A DNA stretch of 64,000 nucleotides from Litorimonas sp963972195 (GCA_963972195.1 CAXATH010000002.1:186001-250000); one strand, 5' to 3'. Shown: positions 45,805 to 54,679, counted from the first letter of the stretch. A program made the numbers and translations. Notes: generated by a model from the sequence alone, not told the origin.

Positions 45805-47214
45805 ATGAAACCACATGTACCAAACAACACACACACGAACGTAGGGGGGAAGACGAACAAGTTTGCTCTTGGATATAAATCTCTTTTGACCGCTGGTGTT
45901 TTCCTTGCGTTCGCTCAGATGGCAGCGGCAGAGACTCAATATACCATCACCACTGTGACAGGGAAAAAAGGCACAAATGCCGATATTGTGGTGAAGCTAC
46001 ATGGCACTGAAGGTTCACTACAAACATGGAGCCCTCCGCTCGACAACCCTGGTGTGGACGACATGGAACCTGGTCAAACAAATAGGTTCGTCATCAGCGA
46101 TCAGTTCGATATCGGTTTTATCACTGATGTAGAAATCAAAGGACTAGGTCTGGGCTTGAATGTTGACCCTTGGGATATGGAGTCCATGACGATCAGTACG
46201 AATGGGCCAAAATCAAAGGGTAAAACGACCCGATTTACTTACTCTCGACGTATCGATCAGGATGATATCAACAGAGATTATCCGGTGCATAAGGCGTTAT
46301 TACTTAGGGCGAACAATCTGGACTCTCCTCAGTTTCAATTCAGTGAACGTGAAGTGACGGTGGGCGAAACGTGGAAGGCCTATGGCGGTCTTTCCGGGTT
46401 AGGAGACAACAGAGAAATTACATTCTCACGCAACGATATTATTCAGTCAGAAGCGCAAACAAAGGATAGTCTGGGGACTAAAAACACGCTTGAACTTGAA
46501 GTGAGCGGAGATATTCCGTTGACGAGTGCAAGTGCAAGATCTTTGTATCGGCTTGAAGTCGAAACTCAGCATGAAAAACTTCGCAAATTTACGAGTTCGA
46601 CGAGCCGAGGAAAAACCGAAAAAGTAACAATCGCTGTTCCGCCGAAGACCATGGAATTTATTAAGGTCGTTTACAAAGAGCGTCTCAAATTAGGCACGTT
46701 CGAAAATCCGATAGAAACTCACTCTCGATATGTTGTTTTAGAAGAGATCATAACCACGCCCGTTCGAGTGGTCTTTAACTATGTGGATGAAGTAAAAGAC
46801 GGATATAGTTTCGTAGACCTGTATAAAAAGGCTTTTCCAAATCAGCCTGTTCCAACTGGCCCGCTTAAAAACCCAACAAGTCAAGTGGTGGCAACTGCAG
46901 TCGTTGCGGCTCCGACACCTTCGGCGCCGAGCCCCGTGCCAACAGGAGAGCCTATTACAGGCTTGAATGCCGTTTCGGTTATGTTCAATGGCGGTAGCTT
47001 TAAGCAGATTGGCGACAAGCAGTGGGCGGAATTGGACTCGTCTGGCACCGCGCGTTTCAATTTCACGGAAGCGGGGCGGGATGATTGGACTATCTACCTC
47101 AACGAGATTGGGAGCAGTAAGAAAATCCAACTTAATTTATGGCGGAAGAAGGTTCGGTACGGGACTGATACCGTCGAGATGCAGGACTTATATCCCATCA
47201 CGGGATCCCAGTAA
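45805..47214 (+). CDS. Secreted PLAT/LH2-domain protein, possibly beta-pore-forming
   Basis: 469 residues with a signal peptide (cleavage after AQMAAA, about residue 43). Residues about 45-125 form a PLAT/LH2 domain (YTITTVTGKKGTNADIVVKLHG ... DIGFITDVEIKGLGLGL...WDMESMTI), a beta-sandwich that binds lipids or proteins. The middle (about 175-330) is Ser/Thr-rich beta sequence with a VPPKT turn, reminiscent of aerolysin/ETX-MTX2 proteins. After a proline-rich linker, the C-terminal 75 residues (WAELDSSG..FNFTEAGRDDWTIYLNE) form a separate small domain seen on secreted proteins. The ATG at 45805 has GGGGA 8 bp upstream. The toxin interpretation is tentative. Confidence 0.65.
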   Translation: MKPHVPNNTHTNVGGKTNKFALGYKSLLTAGVFLAFAQMAAAETQYTITTVTGKKGTNADIVVKLHGTEGSLQTWSPPLDNPGVDDMEPGQTNRFVISDQFDIGFITDVEIKGLGLGLNVDPWDMESMTISTNGPKSKGKTTRFTYSRRIDQDDINRDYPVHKALLLRANNLDSPQFQFSEREVTVGETWKAYGGLSGLGDNREITFSRNDIIQSEAQTKDSLGTKNTLELEVSGDIPLTSASARSLYRLEVETQHEKLRKFTSSTSRGKTEKVTIAVPPKTMEFIKVVYKERLKLGTFENPIETHSRYVVLEEIITTPVRVVFNYVDEVKDGYSFVDLYKKAFPNQPVPTGPLKNPTSQVVATAVVAAPTPSAPSPVPTGEPITGLNAVSVMFNGGSFKQIGDKQWAELDSSGTARFNFTEAGRDDWTIYLNEIGSSKKIQLNLWRKKVRYGTDTVEMQDLYPITGSQ

Positions 47215-47437
47215 GGACTAGAATACGACTATATGCAAAACTGAACTCGGGGACAGCTTTTCCTCGGGTGTTTTGTAAAAGTTACGCGACCATGCTGTCC
47301 AGATAAGGCATGTTCAAAATTCGCGGGCCGTGTGAAAGCACGGTCTGCATTACTGTTTTCATGCCCAATATTGATCGGTCATGAAATCCTCTTTCGCGTT
47401 GTCGATGCACACCCGATTTTCAGAAAAAAAACCGCCG

Positions 47438-47458
47438 CCATCATATTTCCATCAGGAC
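47438..47458. repeat. 21-bp direct repeat, copy 2 (upstream of the autotransporter gene)
   Basis: Identical to 45702-45722. It lies 64 bp before a possible 11-codon leader ORF (47522-47557, with GGAG ahead of its ATG) and 298 bp before the autotransporter start. The 542-bp gap here holds no larger gene. Confidence 0.6.
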
Positions 47459-47671
47459 TCTTTCTAAAATTTCGCCCAACCAACCTTTGAAGATCATAAT
47501 GGAAATTCAAACGGAGAAAGCATGTTCTCAGGCTTTCATAACGTCCTTCGTTCCTAAAAAATGGGGACAACACACTCCGATCTGCCTCGCGCAGCAGCTC
47601 TGTTTGGATTCCAATTGATCTTCAATCATTGCTGACCACCCAGCTTGGCTGCGTGTACAGATGGGGCGCGA

Positions 47672-47715
47672 GGCTCCGGCGGCGAAACCCTTCGGGGAAA
47701 TCGCTCGCCGGAGCC
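47672..47715 (+). promoter_or_regulatory. Leader hairpin upstream of the trimeric autotransporter
   Basis: A perfect 10-bp GC-rich stem (GGCTCCGGCG with CGCCGGAGCC) around a 24-nt loop ends 41 bp before the autotransporter ATG. With the possible short leader ORF at 47522 it could act as an attenuator or mRNA-stability element. No T-run follows, so it is not a standard terminator. Confidence 0.45.
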
Positions 47716-47756
47716 ACCTCAAGCGGCCTCTACTTTAATAATTTTGGGAGGGCGCT

Positions 47757-50648
47757 ATGACGAACGCAACACACACATCAAAACTCACATCACTACTGGG
47801 CATTAGCGCGATGGCGCTCACGCTTGGCCTCGCCGCGACGGTTTTTAGCGGAGGGCAGGTATATGCTCAGGACAACTCCTGCATACTGGATACAGGTACT
47901 CTTCCGGGCTTTGCCGACGGTTTTGACGCGGACGGCGGCGCGGATGCCACAGGCAGTGCAGAAAATCTTGCGTGCGGTCCTAATGCTGACGCGACCGGAA
48001 CTGGGGCCTTCGGGACTGCTAATACGGCCCTAGGAGATAGCGCAAATGCCAGCGGCAATGACAGTTTCAATACCGCAGTAGGCAGCTTTTCCAACGCATC
48101 AGGCGAGGGTTCCGTAAACAGTGCTTTCGGCCGGGATGCGCGAGCATTCGGGGACGATAGTTTTAATGTCGCGATAGGAAGAGCCGCCATTGCCTCTGGC
48201 AATAATAGCAGCAATGCCGCTTACGGTACTTTCGCCGTTGCTGACGGCGATCTCAGTCATAACCTTGCGAGCGGAATGAGTGCCCGGGCCTCAGGCAACA
48301 ATGGTCGTAATACTGCCATAGGATTCGACGCTCGCACCGAGGGTGAAAATAGCCAAAACACGGCCATCGGCGCGCAATCTGTGGCGTTTGGCGCAAATAG
48401 CAGGAATACCGCAACAGGCGCGAATGCGGATGCAACCGGGGCGATGAGTTTCAACGTTGCCAGCGGCCATTTTTCTATAGCCTCAGGTGACAGCAGCCGT
48501 AATATCTCCAGCGGCTATTTATCTAGGGCCGACGGGGATAACAGCGGCAATATCGCTATCGGCGGAGATATTGATGGTAGCAATACGGGCGCAGATGCCC
48601 GCGGCCCCGGTACAATGCAAGTCGCCATTGGCGCGGATAGCGCAGCGACAGGTATGAATGCGGTGGCGCTCGGCGGTTTGGCGCAAGCGACCTTTGCCAA
48701 CTCTGTGGCGCTTGGCACTGGATCGACCGCAGACCGCGTCAATTCAGTTTCAGTCGGTGCGACGGGCGCGGAACGCCAGATCACAAATGTTGCGGCGGGG
48801 ACGTCGGGCACAGACGCGGTAAATCTGAACCAGTTGAACGCGGTTGCGACCGGCACCTGCGCCGGGAATTCATCTGGTGATGCTCAAAACATAGCCTGTG
48901 GTTTGAACTCTGATGCGAGTAGCACCGGCGCAAACCCAGCCTCAAACACGGCCTTGGGCAGTCACGCCAACTCAAGTGGTGACAACTCAAGAAATATAGC
49001 AATCGGTGATGGCGCTGACGCCAGTGGTGATAACAGTTCAAATATTGCCACAGGACGATTGGCTAATGCGAGCGGTCACGGAAGTAATAACAATGCGAGC
49101 GGGTTTTTCTCCGATGCCAGCGGCGCAAACAGCTTCAACACTGCGGGAGGGCTCAATTCGGTTGCTACAGGCGACAACAGCGATAACTATGCAAATGGGC
49201 GTGGTGCAACAGCCTTAGGCGATAATAGTGCCAGCAGCGCTCTCGGTCGATTTTCCAATGCTTCCGGCTCTGTCAGTTCCAATATATCATATGGTGCCGG
49301 GGCGGTATCCCAAGGCGATAACAGTTTCAATAGCGCCTTTGGTGATGGTGCAAATGCCTCTGGTGACTTTAGTGGTAATATTGCCAGCGGACGACGCAAC
49401 GATGCCTCCGGAAACGAAAGCCGCAACATTGCTTTGGGTTCATTTGCCATATCAGCCGGTAACAATAGTGATAACTACGCAACTGGTCTTGGCGCCAATG
49501 CGAGTGGGAATAATAGCCAAAACATGGCCAGCGGACGCGCGGCCAATGCTAGCGGTGATGGCAGCGCCAATATCGCTTTTGGGGCGGACTTAGATTTTGA
49601 TAGCACAGGCGCGGATGCCCGCGGCCCCGGTACGATGCAAATCGCCATTGGCGCGGACAGTGCCGCAACGGGCGAGAATGCCGTGGCGATTGGCGGGCGG
49701 GCGCGAGCGACGTTCGCCAACTCTGTCGCGCTTGGCACCGGATCTATCACATACCGTTCTAACGCTGTCTCCGTCGGCGCGGTGGGCGCGGAACGCCAAG
49801 TCACCAATGTCGCGGCTGGCACACAGGGTACCGACGCTGTAAACCTTACCCAACTGAATGGTGTGCAGTCCGGAATGACAGCCAACAGCACGGCAATCGG
49901 CGCCAATACAACGGCGATTAATGGCGTTCGAGATGACCTCATGACGACGCAAAGTGATGTGGCCCGCAATTTAACGACGATTGGAGAAAACACGACCGCT
50001 ATTGGCACCAATGCGTCGGCTATCGCGACCAATAGTGCCGGTATCACCAGTAACGCGACTGCAATTGCCGCAGTAGGGGCTGACGTAACAGCTGTAACAA
50101 GCCGAGTCGAAGCAGTCGAGACCGGCGTGGCGACAAATACGACTTCCATTGCGGCTCTCAACACCGATGTCAGCGCATTTTCCTCTCGTGTCGGCGAGGC
50201 TGAGATTGGCGTGGCCAATAACCGGACTTCTATCGGAACAAACTCCCAGTCTATCTCCGGTAATTCCGCGCGGATTAGCGCAAATGCGTCCGACATCATG
50301 ATGAACTCAGGATTGATTGCCGCGAATATTTTGGATATCTCAGCAAATAAATCAGCCATTGAGTTGAACACAGCCGCCATCGGAATGAATTCGAAAGGAC
50401 TCAACGATGTTAGGAACGGGTCCGCGGCGCTTGCCTCCATTCCCGATCTCTATCTGGGTTCAGATGAAACCTGGAGCATTGCCGGCGGATTGGCGCTCTA
50501 TGATGACGGTTATGGCGGCTCAGAGACCGGCTTCGGCGGCGGGGTTCAAATTCGCAGCAGCACTTCCGACAAATGGTCCGTCGGGGTTTCCGGCGCGCTG
50601 TCCGGCGACGCCGGCGTGGTTCGGGTCCAGGGACGGATTGGCGGATAA
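47757..50648 (+). CDS. YadA-type trimeric autotransporter adhesin
   Basis: 963 residues. An extended-type signal peptide (about 1-38, ending VYAQ) precedes long arrays of about 14-residue YadA-head repeats (…A-x-G-x-x-S-x-N-x-A-x-G…), organised as two heads: residues about 45-330 and 375-670. Each ends in the same neck: GADARGPGTMQ..IGADSAATG, then SVGA.GAERQ.TNVAAGT.GTDAVNL.QLN. A coiled-coil stalk (about 700-895; many NTTAI/NATAI heptads) leads to the C-terminal membrane anchor (about 900-963, YLGSDETWSIAGGLALYDDG ... GRIGG). It is a surface adhesin needing only BamA for assembly. The ATG has GGGAGG upstream. Confidence 0.93.
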   Translation: MTNATHTSKLTSLLGISAMALTLGLAATVFSGGQVYAQDNSCILDTGTLPGFADGFDADGGADATGSAENLACGPNADATGTGAFGTANTALGDSANASGNDSFNTAVGSFSNASGEGSVNSAFGRDARAFGDDSFNVAIGRAAIASGNNSSNAAYGTFAVADGDLSHNLASGMSARASGNNGRNTAIGFDARTEGENSQNTAIGAQSVAFGANSRNTATGANADATGAMSFNVASGHFSIASGDSSRNISSGYLSRADGDNSGNIAIGGDIDGSNTGADARGPGTMQVAIGADSAATGMNAVALGGLAQATFANSVALGTGSTADRVNSVSVGATGAERQITNVAAGTSGTDAVNLNQLNAVATGTCAGNSSGDAQNIACGLNSDASSTGANPASNTALGSHANSSGDNSRNIAIGDGADASGDNSSNIATGRLANASGHGSNNNASGFFSDASGANSFNTAGGLNSVATGDNSDNYANGRGATALGDNSASSALGRFSNASGSVSSNISYGAGAVSQGDNSFNSAFGDGANASGDFSGNIASGRRNDASGNESRNIALGSFAISAGNNSDNYATGLGANASGNNSQNMASGRAANASGDGSANIAFGADLDFDSTGADARGPGTMQIAIGADSAATGENAVAIGGRARATFANSVALGTGSITYRSNAVSVGAVGAERQVTNVAAGTQGTDAVNLTQLNGVQSGMTANSTAIGANTTAINGVRDDLMTTQSDVARNLTTIGENTTAIGTNASAIATNSAGITSNATAIAAVGADVTAVTSRVEAVETGVATNTTSIAALNTDVSAFSSRVGEAEIGVANNRTSIGTNSQSISGNSARISANASDIMMNSGLIAANILDISANKSAIELNTAAIGMNSKGLNDVRNGSAALASIPDLYLGSDETWSIAGGLALYDDGYGGSETGFGGGVQIRSSTSDKWSVGVSGALSGDAGVVRVQGRIGG
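48585..48850 (+). repeat. Intragenic duplication in the autotransporter, copy 1
   Basis: About 265 bp encoding the end of head 1 and its neck; closely matched by 49602-49867 (many 20-bp stretches differ at 0-3 bases). The two copies lie about 1,020 bp apart, i.e. one whole head unit, indicating duplication of a complete head-neck module. Confidence 0.8.
49602..49867 (+). repeat. Intragenic duplication in the autotransporter, copy 2
   Basis: Second copy of the head-neck module end (see 48585). Here the neck continues into the coiled-coil stalk instead of into another head. Confidence 0.8.
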
Positions 50649-50768
50649 GCTAATTCAGCGGCGGAAAAGGATCACCACAAAGGCATCTTTTTCCGCCGCA
50701 TTTTCCCTTAATTTCAGAAAACATGTAACGACCCGACAATCTGGTCGTATCGTAAAAAGGTGGCTTCA

Positions 50769-50933
50769 TCCCATTTGCTGAGACGTATTAAAACTACTCT
50801 ATTTTACCGAAAAACTGGGAACTTGAGGGCTGTCCTCTTACTGCTGGGCCATTTCGGGATTGACAACACGATCATTTATTTAGGCGTAGAAATAGAAGAG
50901 GCTCTTGCGCTCGCAGAAAGCATTGGGCCCTGA
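50769..50933 (+). pseudogene. C-terminal remnant of a tyrosine recombinase
   Basis: Plus-strand frame reads S-H-LLRRIKTTLFYRKTGNLRAV, then LLLLGHFGIDNTIIYLGVEI and EEALALAESIGP-stop (TGA 50931-50933). This matches the end of short integrases/resolvases of the HSLRRTKATLIYRRTGNLRAVQ / LLGHTKIESTVRYLGVE type, including the HxxR box and the LLGH and YLG (tyrosine) motifs. No start codon or N-terminal domain is present upstream, where the autotransporter gene ends 120 bp before. It is a relic of mobile DNA. Confidence 0.8.
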
Positions 50934-51353
50934 AATTATGCGAGTTTTCACTCTGAGTTTGGTCACCCGCAATAACGTTACTCTGTCTTCGATTCTCCGC
51001 TAGCTATGATTTCTAAGCAACTAGCAGGTCCGTGATCGATTTTAATGGTGGTAGATAATTCCATATAGAAAATGGCAAGTTAGGCTTGGCCGCTGTCGCC
51101 GACAAGCCGCGTCGTCTTGCTTTGCGGGGTTATGAAGGACAAATGAACGGGGAGGCCAAGGTATTTGAGATTAGTCAGCAGACATCAGACTTCTTGTTAG
51201 AACTCTATCGCGATGCAGCAGGATGCTTCCCTCGTTGCAATCTGCCCGCAGGCTCTCGACCATGTGCTCGGCGCGAAAACAGAATGCTGATAAGCGCGAT
51301 ATTTGTTGAGTCTTCTCATTTCCTAGGAAATGCTCGATTGGGAATGAAAAGCT

Positions 51354-51382
51354 ATGGCAGGGCGGTTACCCCGCCCTGCCAT
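51354..51382 (-). terminator. Strong hairpin terminator of the LuxR-family gene
   Basis: A perfect 12-bp stem (ATGGCAGGGCGG / CCGCCCTGCCAT) with a 5-nt loop, about 100 bp past the end of the minus-strand LuxR gene. On that strand it is followed by AGCTTTTC, a modest T-run. The 830-bp gap from 50649 holds only this hairpin, the recombinase relic and one unassigned open frame. Confidence 0.6.
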
Positions 51383-51478
51383 ACTGTAATGAATTTCAGA
51401 ATGGGAGGTTTCAAGTTGAAATTAATTCATGCTGTCTTCTTCGGTGTTAAATTCCGTCATATCCGGTTCAACAAATTA

Positions 51479-52591
51479 CTATTTGGCATTTGATAAATCC
51501 AACTCACGTACCGCTCTGATCAAATCTTGACGTCTCGGGTATAATGTTTTTTGTAGTATGTTTTTCACATGCCACCGCGCTGTCTCATAGCTGATATCGC
51601 ACCTAGCTGCCGCAAGTCGGAGGTCATCTTCTGCTTGAAGGCATCCAATCAAGCGCTGTTCGGCTAAGGTAAGTTTAAACGTTCCCGCAAAAATCTCGGC
51701 GTTTAGAGAAAATGTATTCTCTCTTTCAATAGACGTTTGTATCATCACGAAATCTTCGTCAGAATTCATCCAACCGATTGCATCAGGTATTTTTTGGATG
51801 GTTAGACTGACATAATTTAAATCGAGGACCGAGCTTCCGGTCTCAAGCTTGAGCTTGGCCGATGATTTTTGCCCATGTTTTGCGTGACCGATAGCCACAG
51901 AAAGATACTCTTTAATTGTCTGGTTTCCTGGCCGGAGGAAATTACCAGAGCATTTCAAAAGCTCGCAGTCGCTTAAAACTTTGGACAAATTTCCTGTCAA
52001 CGGAGCGACGAGTAGGTCGCTGTTGATCAGAGCTGATGCACTCTTGTCATATGTCTTTTTGCCAATATGGCAGGCAACCGAAACAGAATAGCTATATGCA
52101 TCTATCAAGTAGGGAAGCAAAGCCTGCATCTTCTCAATGTCCTTGGACTGGAATGGTTCTTTCTGAAAACTCCGGTGAATACTGAGTGCCTGCCGACCCG
52201 TTTGGACGCTATCGAGAATAACAGAATGCAAACTGTCTCCTATATCCTTCGGCACATACACCTCATTGTAATACGCCGTCCCTTTTAAATCGTCGTTTAA
52301 CACATATTGCTGACCGGTCTTTGTCATCCCTTCAAGCGTTCGTTTCGAATAGTTCAATCGGGGATCACATTGGTTCAGTCCGGAGTTATACCTTTTCACG
52401 TCTGAAAGATCGAAATTAAAAGAATAGGGCACTTGATAGGAACCCGAGGGGCTGCTGCTAAAGAACATAGCCTTGTCACCGTCTACCCAATGACAAATGC
52501 TTTCGAGCAAACTATTCCAAGGAAGATCCCCAAAAGCTGCAGCGCGACATTGATCCTGCAAACTTTTAAAACTCACCGTCTGCCCCGTCAT
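51479..52591 (-). CDS. LuxR-family transcriptional regulator (curli-locus regulator)
   Basis: 370 residues. The C-terminal 65 residues are a LuxR/FixJ helix-turn-helix: FKLTLAEQRLIGCLQ, EDDLRLAAARCDISYETARWHVKNILQKT. The N-terminal 290 residues look like a PAS/GAF-type sensory region without a recognised ligand motif. It is divergent from the csgF-csgG-curlin genes across a 311-bp gap that holds a perfect 12-bp palindrome. CsgD of E. coli is also a LuxR-type protein next to the curli genes, so a regulatory role here is likely, although the N-terminal domain is not a CsgD receiver. Confidence 0.85.
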   Translation of the reverse strand: MTGQTVSFKSLQDQCRAAAFGDLPWNSLLESICHWVDGDKAMFFSSSPSGSYQVPYSFNFDLSDVKRYNSGLNQCDPRLNYSKRTLEGMTKTGQQYVLNDDLKGTAYYNEVYVPKDIGDSLHSVILDSVQTGRQALSIHRSFQKEPFQSKDIEKMQALLPYLIDAYSYSVSVACHIGKKTYDKSASALINSDLLVAPLTGNLSKVLSDCELLKCSGNFLRPGNQTIKEYLSVAIGHAKHGQKSSAKLKLETGSSVLDLNYVSLTIQKIPDAIGWMNSDEDFVMIQTSIERENTFSLNAEIFAGTFKLTLAEQRLIGCLQAEDDLRLAAARCDISYETARWHVKNILQKTLYPRRQDLIRAVRELDLSNAK

Positions 52592-52788
52592 AACTATTAG
52601 ACAAAGAGTGATGATTCTAGGAAAGGCGTGAGCAATGCGAGGCCCAAATTTCCTTGCGGCAAACGGATCTGGAATCGTAAAAACGAATGATTTTTCATAA
52701 ATGCGCCCACATTTCGCGTTACAGGTGAAATAGCAAATTTAAAACACCTTAACTATCTAGTTATTTAACAATTAATTTACGAAAGTCA

Positions 52789-52800
52789 ACCCAATTGGGT
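52789..52800. promoter_or_regulatory. Palindrome in the luxR-csgF intergenic region
   Basis: ACCCAATTGGGT, a perfect 12-bp palindrome, lies midway between the divergent regulator and csgF (about 190 bp from the former, 103 bp from the latter). LuxR-type proteins bind dyads of this sort. A GC-rich hairpin (CCCCTC/GAGGGG, near 52,831-52,850) lies further downstream in the csgF leader. Confidence 0.5.
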
Positions 52801-52902
52801 GGTGCCCTAGCTTTGAAAGAGGCGAATAAGACCCCTCATCTTGCGGAGGGGCGGTCGCAGTGATCTATCCCTTCCAGATCATAATGATCATCGGGGGATC
52901 GC

Positions 52903-53475
52903 ATGAAGTTTTTAATTGCAGTTATTTTTGTGGGCTTCTCAGCCTCGAGCGCTCTCGCTCAGGACTTGGTGTACGAACCAATAAATCCTTCTTTCGGCGG
53001 CAACTCCTTTAATTCTGCACATCTTCTTGCCATCGCGAATGCTCAGAACGATTACGAACAAGAAGTCGATGAAACAGAAAATACCGACCTGGATAGGTTT
53101 GTGAGGTCTCTGCAAAGCCGGCTCTTGTCTTCACTGTCCGGTCAAGTGGCCGATGCGATTTTTGGCGAAAATGCACAGGATAGTGGAACTATCGTTTTCG
53201 GAGATCAGACGATTTCTTTCGAAAGAACACTTGACGGTATTCAGCTAACCATCACGGATGCGGATGGAAACACGACAGTAATTACAATTCCAACGCTCAT
53301 TGTCGATGATCCGGAAGAGTCGTCAAGTAACGTGCCAGGTCAGTCTGCGAGCGCTAAAATTGCGGATTTGAGTCCGTCTGCGAGCGAAAGTTTATTGGCG
53401 CCAAGTTTGCTGGCTCGACCTGATTTGAGCTCACCCACCTTAGCGGTGAATGGCATTGAACAACCTATCCAATAA
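52903..53475 (+). CDS. csgF: CsgF-like curli secretion/nucleation factor
   Basis: 190 residues. A signal peptide (cleaved after ALA-Q, about residue 19) is followed by DLVYEPINPSFGGNSFNSAHLLAIANAQNDY, which matches the CsgF signature (E. coli: F-x-N-P-x-F-G-G-N...LL..A.AQN). CsgF plugs into CsgG and helps nucleate curli fibres at the cell surface. The C-terminal 55 residues (after VITIPTL) form a Ser-rich tail not present in E. coli CsgF (138 aa). It is the first gene of the operon, 31 bp before csgG. Confidence 0.9.
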   Translation: MKFLIAVIFVGFSASSALAQDLVYEPINPSFGGNSFNSAHLLAIANAQNDYEQEVDETENTDLDRFVRSLQSRLLSSLSGQVADAIFGENAQDSGTIVFGDQTISFERTLDGIQLTITDADGNTTVITIPTLIVDDPEESSSNVPGQSASAKIADLSPSASESLLAPSLLARPDLSSPTLAVNGIEQPIQ

Positions 53476-53506
53476 AATAGACAAAAACTTGAACTGGGGC
53501 AAAGTT

Positions 53507-54601
53507 TTGAAAATCGTCACTCATTTTAACACTAAACGCTATTTGGCTGCGACCGCTATTGCGACCTGCTTGGCATTCGGGGCTTGTACAACGGTGCCGG
53601 CTTCGCATTCCTGGCTCTCCAAAGAAGCGGGTCTATCTAAAATAACCAAAACTCAAGCCGCTCTGCAGGCCTTGGGTGACCCAAATGCAAAAGTGACGGT
53701 GGCCGTCTATAATTTCGAAGATAAGACCGGGCAATTCAAACCCACGGAAGCGGGACAGACACTTTCGCGGGCAGTGACCCAGGGCGGCGATGAGCTTTTA
53801 ATTAAAGCACTCCACGATGCAGGCTCTCGGAGTTGGTTTACCGTTATCGAACGTTCAAACTTGAACAACCTGCTTAAAGAGCGCCAAATTATCACAGAGA
53901 TGCGCGCGCGGTACCTTGGTGAAACGCAAATTAATTCAAATGCGCTGCCACCGCTTTTATTTGCCGGTATAATTCTTGAGGGCGGAATCGTCGGTTATGA
54001 TACGAATACTGTGACCGGCGGAGTGGCAGCGCGTTACCTCGGTGTCGGTGGGCAAACCGATTACAGGCAAAATGTCGTTTCGGTTCACTTACGGGCTGTA
54101 AGCGTTAAAACTGGGGAAGTCCTTGCTTCTGTGACTACGGAAAAAACAATTGCGTCTGTCGGGATAGCCGCCAATGCTTTCCGCTTCGTTTCTTTCGATA
54201 ACTTGCTTGAGGCGGATGCGGGCATCACGTCAAATGAACCGGGTTTATTAGCTCTCAGGCAGGCAGTCGAAAAGTCGGTTTATGCTCTGATTATGGAGGG
54301 AGTAGAGACCGGCTTATGGGAATTCGATGACCGGATTGCGGGACTCAAACTCCTTCACCAATATCAATATGAACGTGATGGTTCCTATCAGGCTGCGCAT
54401 GCGAGCATTACGCCCGCAGCTAAGCCCAATCAAACCGCTCAAATGCAGTTAACGCGACCTAGGTCGCCGCGGAAAATAAACTCGGAACAAAAAGTTGCTG
54501 AGGCCCAGATTAAGCCAGTTGATGCTAAGCCTGATCTTCAAGTGGCACAAACACACATAACAAATTCATTTTCGCAAGGCTCGACCGCTCAGGTCCCCTA
54601 G
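53507..54601 (+). CDS. csgG: CsgG-type curli secretion channel lipoprotein
   Basis: Outer-membrane nonameric pore that exports curlin subunits. The start is taken as the TTG at 53507 (GGGG 7 bp upstream), giving 364 residues and a normal lipoprotein signal with lipobox LAFGAC (Cys27). An ATG at 53450 would add 19 residues and overlap csgF. Family motifs are strong: VTVAVYNFEDKTGQ, WFTVIERSNLNNLLKERQI, LFAGIILEGGIVGYDTN and VVSVHLRAVSVKTGEVLASV. The last ~70 residues after EFDD form a Gln/Pro/Lys-rich tail beyond the E. coli protein (277 aa). Confidence 0.93.
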   Translation: MKIVTHFNTKRYLAATAIATCLAFGACTTVPASHSWLSKEAGLSKITKTQAALQALGDPNAKVTVAVYNFEDKTGQFKPTEAGQTLSRAVTQGGDELLIKALHDAGSRSWFTVIERSNLNNLLKERQIITEMRARYLGETQINSNALPPLLFAGIILEGGIVGYDTNTVTGGVAARYLGVGGQTDYRQNVVSVHLRAVSVKTGEVLASVTTEKTIASVGIAANAFRFVSFDNLLEADAGITSNEPGLLALRQAVEKSVYALIMEGVETGLWEFDDRIAGLKLLHQYQYERDGSYQAAHASITPAAKPNQTAQMQLTRPRSPRKINSEQKVAEAQIKPVDAKPDLQVAQTHITNSFSQGSTAQVP

Positions 54602-54655
54602 AAAAAGAGTATGGATTTTACAGAATTTATCGGTCGCGTCTAAAGGCCGATAATT

Positions 54656-54679
54656 AAGCCGCTTCAAAAAAAGTGGCTT
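54656..54679 (+). terminator. Hairpin after csgG
   Basis: AAGCCGCTT pairs with AAGTGGCTT (9 bp, one G-T) with an A-rich loop, preceded by a second 7-bp hairpin (TTATCGG/CCGATAA, 54627-54653). No T-run follows. It could be a partial terminator or a processing site that separates csgFG expression from the more abundant curlin mRNAs. Confidence 0.45.

Noticed and set aside
51086..51493. Plus-strand 135-aa open frame in the gap before the LuxR-type gene.
   Set aside because: No recognised domain, odd Cys/Arg-rich composition, and it runs through the terminator hairpin at 51354-51382; the first ~45 residues might be another gene relic but cannot be assigned.
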